Shown: positions 8,532-18,267 of the stretch, in pieces
Layout: each line of letters begins with the position of its first letter
Position numbering within the stretch: the first letter of the stretch is position 1
Assembly (NCBI GenBank): GCA_034698045.1
Contig: JAQGAU010000631.1
Span: 1 to 25,464, forward strand
From: Paramacrobiotus richtersi
Lineage: Eukaryota; Tardigrada; Eutardigrada; Parachela; Macrobiotidae
Direction: 5' to 3'
DNA length: 25,464 bases
Made by a program: the position numbers and the translations under genes
The notes under the pieces: model-generated
Database searches by the model: none
Told to the model about the DNA's origin: nothing
What the model saw: the letters and a program-made list of their open reading frames with translations, nothing else

Positions 8532-10052
8532 ATGAAGCTGGGCATTGTAAGGAAACCTTATATCCATACCTCAAATGTTTTTTTCTTTCAAGAGTTTGCC
8601 TTAATCTGGATTTTTGTGGCAGACCTCCAGTACTGTTAGCAAAACGGTCAATTATATTTTTGTTACCGTGTTTCTGTTAGCCGGAGTATTCTGCATAACG
8701 ATTAACGTTCTTTCCGATGCCTGGATGCTTACTATCCCAGATTCGAAAAACGTGCTTTTCCGACTTTTGCCATACTTTCCTTATGTCTTTACCAACATTC
8801 GTGGTTTGTTCGTCCTGCATGTGTGTTGGAAACATTCAGATGTATGGTTTTACTTAAAGAACTCCATGGATAACATTCTGAGCCTGAACTCTGACCAGGA
8901 ACCGTTACGAAGGAAATTGAAGTTTGTGAGAACCCTGTCTGTTGTGCTTGGAATTTGCAGTTTCATAATTGTCGCATTATTCGAAGTCGGTGATTGGCAC
9001 CACTTTTGTGACGAAGATGTGCGACGGTGGAATCCAAATTACGACTTGCCGTTAGATCCGCTTCCAATGCGCTTTCCGATCTGGCAGTATATATTGACTT
9101 GGACTCTGTGTAGCACTCTTCCTTATGCACTGTCACAGCAAGTTTACATCGGGCTAATTCTACATGCCGTTCTAATTAAATATTCTCTCCAAGATATTGC
9201 CAAAGGTTTGGAAGAGGAAAGCCATCGGTTAATGTCTGCGACAAAATCCGAAAAACTCGCAAACGATCTAAATCGAAGCGTGTACAAAAATCTGAGAATT
9301 TTAAAAAGCAGATATTTTCAAATCGTGACCTTCTGTCACAGTCTAAATAAGACTTATGGAAACGTCATTTTTGTGATCTACGGAATGGATTTGGTTACTG
9401 TTTGTGGATTTGTTGCTGCTATAATTTCGGACGATGAGAAATTTGTGTCAGCATATCTATTGAACTATTTTAGTGTGGCAATATTTAGTACGTACATTTG
9501 TCTAATGGCTACGATGGTGGGAGCGCACGAACAAGTAAGTCAATGTGTGTGAGCAGACGAAAGGTTATAAAAAGACAACAAATACCGTGTTTGCGTTAAA
9601 GTCCTCCCAGATCCATCTGGAGCTGTATAGGATGATGGAAAACCAACAGCCTCTATCGGAAGAGCTTATAAATGAGCAAAAGGTGCGGAATTAACTTTGA
9701 ACTGATCATACATACTTCGATGTAGTCTTTACCAACGAACGATCGCTGTTGTCGTAGAAGTCTGAGTTACTGCTTGGAAATTTCCTTTGTCTGGTGAAAG
9801 ATCATCCAGTTGTATTCTCAGGAGCGGAATTATTTCATGTCACTCGAAACTTTCTAGCCGGAGTAATCAGATAAATATCCTGGCGACTGATAGCGAAACT
9901 GGCTTGTTATAATTTTCTTCTTCTTCTAGACCTTCACGTTTATACTGTCATCAGGTATCCTCATAAAAGAGGTTCTAGGAAAAACAGACGAGCATGGACA
10001 GCGGTGCTTAGAGTGCAACTGCACTACCAGTGCTAACAGGAGTGCTCAATAA
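8532..10052 (+). pseudogene. Gustatory-receptor-like GR-A2, broken by a 5-nt deletion near the start
   Basis: The locus has the same four-exon plan as GR-A1: 8532-9534, 9602-9682, 9758-9862 and 9930-10052 (TAA at 10050). The homologous start ATG is at 8532 (MKLGIVRK...). At about 8604-8608 the sequence reads ATC-TGGATTT where GR-A3 has ATCTTATCTGGATTT. Five nucleotides are missing, probably by slippage between two ATCT copies, and the initial frame stops at codon 36. From about 8611 onward the receptor frame is open to the end and clearly conserved, but it has no upstream ATG before TM1. Exons 2-4 encode 27, 35 and 40 residues with intact splice sites; exon 4 has TFTFILSSG and the tail cluster CLECNC. 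Call: very recent pseudogene, or an assembly indel. All seven TM segments are still encoded, so an alternative start exon is a weaker possibility. Confidence 0.8.
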
Positions 10053-11387
10053 TCGATCATTTTCATTCAAAATGGGTAAGCGACAAGTATAATCATGTTT
10101 AATAAAAGAGCTGCTGTATGCTGCAATCTGCTTGCATGTTCCCAATTAAGTTCTGTGAGTTGAAATTATGGATGAAAACATTATGCTGTGAGGACCGCGG
10201 TTCTTTTCTGCTTTTTTGCTTTTTCTGCTTAAAGCCTTTTTGTTGGGTTTGCAAAAATGCTTTGTTGTTTATCACATATCTTACCATGTATATGCAATAA
10301 CCACCCCTTATAACAGATGCAAAACCTGCGTTTCCTGGATGATACGAAAAAGGAACTGTTGCCGCCAGATTTAAGGGCACCCAACGGTTTCTTCAGGAAC
10401 TTGAAGTTACAGTAATTGCAAAGCCGAAAATATTATCTGTATCAATGCCGAAACATGGATTTTGTTATGTTTCACGATGGTAGTGTTTGGGCTGTTAACA
10501 GCGCATGAACAAACAAGTATGAATTCTTAGTATGAAGTATATTTCTTTTATAAAATTACTAGTGATCGAGAGTGACTCTCTGAATCTCGTTTACAGTTTT
10601 TGCTGAACGTATTTCCTTGGCATGCTGTTGTACCCAATCAAACATGCATCCGTTCTTGGAAACATTGTGTCAAAGCAATAAAGAAGAGAAGTTCAACATT
10701 TTACAGGGATTTTACTGTAGCTGGAAGTGAATATTTACGTGCGATACAGGTTTTGTCTGTCCGAACGACATTGTCATGCCACAAACAAAAGAAAGCCACA
10801 GAAAACCTGCTGTAGCTTTCAACCGGCGTCAGGACAATTTGTCCCAAAAAAATTCGTCCCGACCCGTTTGGTCCGAGGATGAATTGGTCCCAGGTGTAGC
10901 TTAGTCCCAAGGATTTCATCCCAAAACACTTTGGTCCCGGCTACGAAATTAGCAGATTTCGCAGCTGCGAACCGTTAGCGACATTTGCTGCGAGGACAAC
11001 AACTAACAGCAGACAGTATGTGTCCTAACAATACTAAAAAGACCAAACAAAGGCCGAGGTATTCAAGGAACACTTGCCTGGCATCCAACGCCAGTGCCAA
11101 CGAAATATCACTGGTCCCAATTAAGTGTTGGCGCGCCCTTGACCGCTAATACTGTCCGTTGTATTTTATTACCTGATCGACTCTGTTTCCTGTACGATAT
11201 ACTGTACTCAGAAAATCCATGATATCGACCAACTCGAACTGCCTTATGAAACGTTTACTATCTCACAGCCCATGCCCCTTCTTCCGCATTTCTCTCCCCT
11301 CCCGCCCGCGCTGCCTTTTTCTGAAGTGAACCACTTTTGTTCGTTCCTTTTAATTTTGCTCGATTGTGCGCCTTGCTGTTTATGCGT
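10053..11387. other. Intergenic stretch with a periodic repeat and possible exon relics
   Basis: A run at 10841-10938 holds seven GTCC-type units (see the separate entry). After an acceptor-like ATAACAG, 10318-10410 reads as 31 codons with coding-like composition (KKELLPPDLRAPNG), which may be a fragment. Near 10460-10520 the sequence ...TAHEQTS resembles the end of GR exon 1, but too little matches for a call. No gene is supported. Confidence 0.35.
10836..10938. repeat. Degenerate 15-16 bp periodic array (ATTTGGTCCCAAG-like)
   Basis: The core GTCCC, with two one-base variants, begins at 10841, 10856, 10871, 10887, 10904, 10918 and 10934, giving spacings of 15, 15, 16, 17, 14 and 16. Flanks repeat as AATT(T/G)G before and (C)AA(A/G) after. 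It is a short degenerate satellite-like array; function unknown. Confidence 0.7.
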
Positions 11388-12513
11388 TTTCGTGCTTCTC
11401 ACTTGCACGTCATGTGTTCTATATAATAAGCGTGACCTAAAATTTCGCATGCACTTTTCGCCGGTCAGTTCAACATTCAACGTACTGCTTTCGTGGATAC
11501 ATCGGCGCCCGCATCCATATCAATCCAGAATGCTTTGTCAGCGCCATGCTCAGAATCTTCTCGTGCAAATATATATGTATACCATATATATGCAGTAGCT
11601 TTCTGTATGATCCCCGCTCGCCAGTGTGCTGAATATTAACACATAGGCAATAACTGGTCCCCAAGTGGCGATCGAGTCCCCTAGCTGGTTGCATTCTCAC
11701 CGAAACCGTGCAAAAACTGCAACAGCTGTTCCAATAAGTCCGCTTAAATAACTTATGGCGCATGCTTCGCTCTTTCAGATGCAGGTCCCATGATAATAAT
11801 TTATGGATAACTTGCATATGATAAAATAAATATTGAATATAAAACATTCAAACCAAAGACTGATGTGTGCTTTACGTCACTGAACATCGAACGGCTCATC
11901 CATTCTCTAATTAACTATATATATGTGTGCGCTCGCTGATGACTGCACTCAGGGATCGAAGCGACAAATACAGTTTAATTAACATATATAAAGTGCGCTG
12001 TTCTCCAGTTATTAATTATTACCGTATTAAGTTGCGTTTTTGCCTCTGTCGTGATTCGTGACCAACCGACCGACAGACAGGCATACAGTGATACAACGTG
12101 AAAATCCCTTTTTGCTGATTGTGAGTGTAGAAGGCCTCCGTTTCGCTTTGGTCGATAATTGCAACCGTTGTTAATGTGGAATCGATTTAAACTGTGTAAT
12201 GTTGTTTAATTTGGTTCTCATATTCTACAGTTTAAGCAAACATGGGCCAGACTGCTGATTTTCTGAAAGTGTCCGGGTTCCATCATAAATTCTGTTTGTA
12301 ATTGGGATCATCACGTCAATTCCCACGAAACGAACGAAACTGAAAGGAGTCAAAGGTCATTGTGCGCGATTTGGCTGCGTTCACAAAGGGAATCCACTAG
12401 TCCAGTGCCATACGTTTATTCTGTAGATATCACAGCGTTTCATTATTCGTGCAATCACATTTAATAGCAATCTGCGTGGTACAGTATCATAACAATTTGA
12501 TTACCTCTGTACC
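11388..12513. repeat. Duplicated upstream block, copy 3 (5' of GR-A3), with an insertion
   Basis: Homologous to the blocks before GR-A1 and GR-A2: AATCCAGAATGCTTTGTCAGC at about 11520, CATTCTCACCGAAACCGTGC at about 11693, GATAATTGCAACCGTTG at about 12154, and GTCAAAGGTCAT just before the gene. Around 11915-12150 it has about 200 bp absent from the other two copies, including TATATAAAG (11985-11993). That extra part has no open frame and could be a transposon or LTR fragment. Confidence 0.5.
12347..12359 (+). promoter_or_regulatory. DR1-like nuclear receptor site upstream of GR-A3
   Basis: GAGTCAAAGGTCA matches 11 of 13 positions of AGGTCA-A-AGGTCA and is positionally equivalent to 4685-4697. 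It lies about 155 bp before the GR-A3 start. Confidence 0.3.
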
Positions 12514-14074
12514 ATGAAACTGGATACTGTAAAGAATTCTTACTTCCGAACCTCACATGTTTGTGCCTTTCAAGAGTTTGTTTTAATCTTATCTGGATTT
12601 TTATGGCAGACTTCCAGCACTTTCAGCAAAACTGTAAACCATGTTTTTGTGACCATATTTCTATTAGCCGGAGTATTCTGCACAACGATAAACATTGTCT
12701 CCGATGTCTGGATGCTGACTATCCCCGATTCGAGAAACGTCCTTTTCCGGCTGTTACCATATGTTCCTTATGTTTTTACCAACATTCGTGGCGTATTCGT
12801 CCTGCATGTGTGCTGGAAACATTCGGATTCATGGTTTTATTAAAAAAATTGCATGGATGACATCCTGAGGCTTCACTCTAACCCAGAACTGTTACGAAGG
12901 AAATTAGGCTCTTTGAGAAACCTGTCGATTGTGCTTGGAGTTTTCAGTTTCGCTCTTGTCGCGTTATTCGAAACCGGTGATTGGTTGCACTGGTTCGATC
13001 AAGATGTGCGACGGTGGAATCCAAATTACGACTTGCCACTTGATCCACTTCCATTGCGTTTTCCTGTGTGGCTGTACCTGATAATTTGGACGGTGTGTAT
13101 GTAGCTCTTTACTTTATGCAATGTCTCAACAAGTCTACATCGGACTAGTTTTACATGCATTTTTGATTAAATATTCTCTCCAAGATATGACTAAATGTTT
13201 GGAGGAGGAAAGCTATCGGTTGATATCTTTGCCAAAATCTGAGAAAGTCATGAACAACTCGACGCCAAGCGCGTACAGAAACCTAAGAACATTGAAAGGC
13301 CGATATTTTCAAATTGTGACCTTTTGTCACAGTCTAAATAAGATCTACGGGAGCGTCATTTTTATGATATACGGAATGGACTTGTTTACTGTTTGTGGAT
13401 TTGTTGCTGCTATTATTTCGGACGATGAGAAATTTGTTTCGGCCTTTCTGTTGAACTGGTTCGGCGTGATTATATTTAGTACGTATATTTGTTTAATGAT
13501 TTCGATGGTTGGAGCGCTTGAACAAGTAAGTATGTTATGCGAGAGAAAAGGGTTAGGTATATGAAATGTTTGTGCAGTTGATCCGTTCAGGTACTCTGTA
13601 TATACTTTTGTTAAAGTGTTCTCAAGTCATCTGGAGCTCTACAGAATTATGGAAAACCACCAGCCCTTTCCAGACTCATTTGTAAAAGAGCGCAAGGTGC
13701 TGACCGATTAATCTACTTTGACTTGAGAATTTTATTAACAAGACGATCGCTTTTGCGTAGAAACGTAAGCAGCTGCTTGGAGATTTCCTATGTTTAGTGA
13801 GAGATTATCCAGTTGTATTCGCAGGAGCGGAATTATTTCACGTCACTCGAAACTTTCTAGCCGGAGTAAGTACACTAATATGTATATTTTGGCTGATAAC
13901 TAGATATAGCTTGTTAAATGTTTTTCTTTACAGACCTTCACGTTTATAGTGTCGTCGGGTATTATCATGAAAAAGGTTATAGTACGGACCGACGAGCGTT
14001 GCCAGCGGTGTTTGGAGTGCAACTGCAGTAGAAGTATAAACGATCCACCCAGTGCAAACTGGAGTCTGCGTTGA
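12514..14074 (+). pseudogene. Gustatory-receptor-like GR-A3, pseudogene with three lesions
   Basis: Exons equivalent to GR-A1 lie at 12514-13525, 13617-13696, 13761-13865 and 13934-14074 (TGA at 14072). Lesion 1: codon 110 is TAA (12841-12843) where GR-A1 and GR-A2 have TTA (Leu), followed by the same frame. Lesion 2: TGTA is duplicated (13096-13103), shifting the frame so that a TAG falls at 13102. Lesion 3: exon 2 is 80 nt instead of 81, having lost one C at about 13628 in the GTC-CAT context. Outside these points the frame is conserved, including YDLPLDPLPLRFPVW, YGMDLFTVCGF, TFTFIVSSG and the tail CLECNC. Splice sites are intact. This is the most damaged copy and almost certainly a pseudogene, though recent. 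Confidence 0.9.
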
Positions 14075-15284
14075 ATTTGCATGTATACTCCGCGATTTTT
14101 CTCATAAAAAAGCATGCTTGTATTTTCGTTTCAATCATCCTTTAATTTACTGACATTTTCCATGAAAATTTGGCAGGCGATAATTAGTATCGAAATAAAC
14201 CGAACAACGGCTGCACGTTTCTGTCTCCCAGTTCTGAGGGGCGTAATCATGGATAAAAAGTCTATACTTCTAATTTAGACTAGAAATACTCACGCCATAC
14301 AACCGGTTAGCAATTTTTGCCTTCCCGGCTTTCTGCTTTTCTATGATCAGAACTTTTGGCTGGATTATAAACGAAAAACGAAATGGTGCGGTAGCCGCAG
14401 GCATTTGTATGTCAACGATAAAGCAGCAAAAAATTGGGATATTATCGCCAACTTTCCAGATTATATCTAAAATATATATATAGCTGTACAAAATAATTCA
14501 GAAACTAGTAAAGAGGTGGTATAAAGCTAAAATATTAATTTTCACATAGGCGAAAACCCGTAAGCTCGTGGAGCACGACAGCAAATTAGCGATAGTGATT
14601 GACGTGAGTTTTAAACTGGAAATGATACTGTTTTCTTAAGTGAAAGCGTGGTTAAATTGAGAGGCATAAGATGTGCATCGGGCTGCTTACCAACAAGGTC
14701 GGCGCCTGACTGACAGCAAGAGTCTTGTAGCGGCTGAGTGTCTTCCTGTTGTTCTTGTATCCATAACCAACAACTTTCGCTCATTGCCGCGTCATCTAAG
14801 CCTCGTCAAATTTCTCCCTGCCTGCTGATGATCATCCGCATGTTTGTTGACTTACGGCAAACTTTTAGAGAAGCTATCATATTCGGGATTCATTTTAACA
14901 GAAATATGCGAATTTTATCTGCATTGTGCATCAGATTTTGCTCTCCGTATGTGTTCCTATCCGAATTCACTGAAGATACAGCGGGGTGCACAAAAATGGA
15001 ATTAAAGCAAACAACCTAAATGTTCTGGAGCCCTATTGTTTTTGAACCATACTATACTTTTAGTTAGTACTTTCAGAAAAAAATTGTACTTTAAAAAAAG
15101 TTATTGAAATTAAACTACATTATGTATTTACATCAGCGGAGAGCGATTACCTAGTATCTGTATCTTTAGTGACACAATAAGCCGCAGCACTAGAGTCAAT
15201 AATAATCGTTAACTTCACTGAACTAAAAGATCAAAACGCTGAGAAGCTTTCAAGAGCAGCATCAGTATCGATTAAGCGCGCACG
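14075..15284. other. Intergenic stretch between GR-A3 and the bHLH gene
   Basis: About 1.2 kb of AT-rich sequence. The longest plus-strand frame (14738-15019) shows no domain, no signal peptide and no splice logic. Nothing is called here. Confidence 0.4.
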
Positions 15285-15346
15285 TGACCTTTCCCTTGAT
15301 CTCACACAGTCGTATAAACAACATCTCTTATACGATACAATCAGTT
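15285..15346 (+). promoter_or_regulatory. Likely core promoter of the bHLH gene
   Basis: TATAAA at 15313-15318 is followed by TCAGTT at 15341-15346, so the initiator A (15343) is exactly 30 bp from the TATA start. A TGACCTTT half-site lies just upstream at 15285-15292, after CACG. TCGTATAA and TTATACGA form an 8-bp inverted repeat over the TATA region. The transcript would have a leader of about 465 nt before the bHLH start, or a spliced one. Confidence 0.45.
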
Positions 15347-15774
15347 ATTCACAATTGGAGAAGGCAATTTGTTTCAATCCGCTGTTTATTCAGATTTAGC
15401 GTTTTAACCTGGATATAAGGAAGGTACGGAAATCCGTTCTGGATGTTAAATATAATTTCGTTTCCATAAAAACAATCAACGATGCAGATTGTCAAGGGCA
15501 GCAGGATAGCAATAATTTTTAGATGAGCAAAAGATGAGGAATGCTAATATGTACGTATCCATAGGTCCAATTGTAAAAGCAAGCAAAGGATCACATTACA
15601 CGTATGATCGTAAGTGCGATGTGTTGATAACTAAGTGCTTATCAAAACATTTAAACGCTCCATTCTGTAGACATCAGATTAACGCGCTTGCCATAATAAC
15701 TATATTAATAGCGCCATTCTACCAGACTGACATTTTTCACTCAACCGAGTATCCATCTTCGCAAATATAACTGG

Positions 15775-16944
15775 ATGATTAATGTGAATAACTTCTTGCT
15801 TTTGAAAATGGCTAAAAAGTACTGTGCTACGAAAAGACTGGGGAAAAAGTGCGACAACAAGCGGAAACGAATTGCGCGATACACGGAAAAACCAGCGCAG
15901 CGGAACGCGGCCAATGCTCGAGAACGGGCACGGATGAGGATTTTGAGCAAGGCATTCTGTCGTCTGAAAACCGCGCTGCCGTGGGTCCCACCTGACACCA
16001 AGTTATCCAAGTAAGGGAAGACTGCGTAATGTGTTTTGGTTTTTCTTTTGTTGTTGAAGAGATTTTGTGGAGAATATGAATAGTGCTGGAAGAAATGTAT
16101 TTCCAGTACTCTTTCTCTTTGCTGTAATGCTTTATTTAGGCTGTCTGTTGGGCAGTAAAATATGCGCGCAACAATTTGTGGCAAACAAACTTCGCATTTC
16201 CGTATCGTTACGAGTGTCAATTCTGCTACGTGTATTATCGTTACAGCTAATATTGCTGCAATGTAAAAAGCGGGAACGATTGGTTTAAAGTTTTTATAAG
16301 GTCACAGATTAATTAAGGATTGACTTACATAGAATTTTTTATTTCTGTTAGCCTTTCTCTCTTACGCGCGAGCTGGGAGGCAGTCTGCCGCGACGTGCAG
16401 CACACAATTTTTTCATGACTAGCTTTTGTTTATATTACCGTAAATAGCTACAATGGGATAGAAAAGCTTCAATTATGCTAGCTTAATTTGCAAAGCACAT
16501 AATTTTGATTTTTTTACAGGTTGGATACTTTGCGCTTGGCATCCTTGTACATAACGCATTTGGCTGGTTTATTATCGCAAGACAACTTACCAGATCCCCA
16601 ACAGGATATACCTGCATTGAAAATGGTAAGTACGTGGAACGCGAAGTGCTCGTATACATGTTGCATTCACATTAATACTGTCAGATAACGTTTTCTCTGG
16701 TTTGACGACTTCATAAGTGTTGGTGTCACAGGTTTTATTGTTATGCTGCACGTCACGACTGTCTTTTGGTTTAACTACATACTTTACGTAAACAAGAGGC
16801 ACAAGCTGCAATTGTAATTGTCTCGTGTCGCATTGTCTGATCATTTGTTATGTGGCTATAATCTACCGCATATTTCAGACATGGCCATGTTTAGCTGCCC
16901 AGGCAAAGCGTATGGTTCCCGACCTTTCCAACTGCAGAGCATAA
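15775..16944 (+). CDS. bHLH transcription factor of the TCF21/musculin/HLH54F family
   Basis: Three exons: 15775 (or 15808) to 16010, 16520-16625, and 16879-16944 (TAA at 16942). Starting at the ATG at 15808 (MAKKYC) the product is 124 residues; the in-frame ATG at 15775 adds 11. The basic region [13 protein letters not shown] and helix 1 ([16 protein letters not shown]) are followed by the loop PDTKLSK and helix 2 ([18 protein letters not shown]). The first intron splits the AAG codon of LSK in phase 2. Exon 3 opens with TWP, matching the conserved TWPF motif of TCF21 proteins. These are tissue-restricted class II bHLH factors of visceral mesoderm that bind E-boxes as dimers with E proteins. 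The gene is complete and lies inside the GR array on the same strand, probably as an unrelated neighbour. The N-terminus is short for the family, so an upstream coding exon is possible. Confidence 0.92.
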
Positions 16945-16996
16945 TACCTATAAGCCGTATCAATCCAATTACAATATTCCTGCCTGCTCAGATTTT
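16931..16996 (+). repeat. 66-bp direct repeat, source copy (3' end of bHLH gene)
   Basis: This copy covers the last codons of the bHLH gene, its TAA and the first 52 nt of the 3' UTR. An identical 66-bp copy lies at 17958-18023. Confidence 0.95.
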
Positions 16997-18267
16997 TTCA
17001 ACTTCCACTAACTCTGAAGTGTCACGAGATCTTGCTGTTTGCCATACACATGTTGGGCTGTCAGCTCTTCTGCCTCTTCTGTTACGTGACAGTATAATTA
17101 CGTTTGTTTTGAAAAGTGATTTTTGTATCCACATGGCTGTGCTCCGGTAATTTTAACGCTACCGCAAAACCCCATAAAGCTATCTTTATCAGAAACGCAT
17201 TCGCAAAGAACGCTAACCGAGTGTGACAGTCGATAAGAACGATTTTTTTTCATGTGTTACACATGTTTAGGAATTGACACTAATCGAATACTTTGGTCCA
17301 GCCGTTCGAACGACTTTTGAACTAGAAATGCATCATGCATAATTATACACTGTCTGCATAATATAATTCGGTCGCTTGTTCGCTCGGTGTATACTTATGT
17401 CCTAGTCAGTTTTGCGAGATCACTACGGGAGGTACCATTGTGTCACCGTAAGGCTACTACCAGTTTCTGGGATATATGTACAACGTCAACTGTGAAGTGA
17501 ATGATGCAGCTGCATGGTCAGTGGTCACTGTCTGATGGGACAAATTACGCGCACACTTAAGAAATACCGAATCTCCGGAAGCACAGAATCTTACAAAAAT
17601 TACAAAGCCGAGTTTTATACAGTGTCCAACTTGGCTTTAAAATTTCAAACGAAATCGCGCCTGTCACTACCAAACTAGTTGATTGAATGCGCAGTATGCT
17701 AACCTGTAAGGATGTGTCGTCTCATGCCGCATTCGTGCAATGCAAACGTTCATACAGATACGTACAGTAATTTAGTACTAGCGCAATTGCATGGCTGAAA
17801 AGCGGAAACATGTCACACGAGTATATCTGTAGTGCCTCTCACCGGGAAGATCCCAAATGTCATCCTGCCACTTTCCCGCAGCTTTACAAGAATTTACATA
17901 AAATATTAACTACTTGATTTGAACAGCTGTTATGAAAAGCTGTTGTGAGAGAACTAGACTGCAGAGCATAATACCTATAAGCCGTATCAATCCAATTACA
18001 ATATTCCTGCCTGCTCAGATTTTATGTAAACTTGTTTGGGACTAGAACTGCAGTCTGTTATTCCCATGACAGTGTCAAGCTGGCAGCTGCGTACGGTCTC
18101 CCGTTCGATCCAAGCGCGGGTTTTACCGTTCCAGCGTAATCTCGCGTAGACTCCATCACGAGACAATCACATATATATCAATGTATCAGTTGCGGTGCAT
18201 AAAAAAAATAATTCCGTCACATTTCGTTTGATATGCTACGCAGTGCACATACACATGCATATGGGTC
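16997..18267. other. Intergenic stretch between the bHLH gene and GR-B1
   Basis: No coding sequence beyond short chance frames. It contains the second 66-bp copy (17958-18023). Unlike the GR-A genes, no copy of the A-type upstream block precedes GR-B1. Confidence 0.4.
17958..18023 (+). repeat. 66-bp direct repeat, derived copy
   Basis: Identical to 16931-16996 and 1027 bp away. Since the other copy contains the functional end of the bHLH reading frame, this one is the derived copy. It is flanked by GAACTAG on the left, and a similar GACTAGAACTGCAG lies shortly to the right, suggesting a templated insertion at ACTGCAG microhomology. Confidence 0.9.

Noticed and set aside
10460-10520. Possible GR exon 1 remnant (TAHEQTS)
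   Set aside because: Only about five residues match the exon 1 end, there is no supporting sequence upstream, and the expected GTAAGT donor is missing.
11272-11598. Plus-strand frame of 108 codons, Pro/Leu/Cys-rich
   Set aside because: Its composition follows a C/T-rich tract running into the duplicated upstream block, and the homologous blocks do not keep the frame.
15741-16220. Minus-strand open frame of 159 codons
   Set aside because: It lies antisense to the well-supported bHLH exon 1 and has no domain; a shadow of the coding strand and its AT-rich intron.
16067-16288. Plus-strand hydrophobic frame inside the first bHLH intron
   Set aside because: It lies wholly inside a well-defined intron, with no splice or family evidence; its composition is driven by AT-rich sequence.
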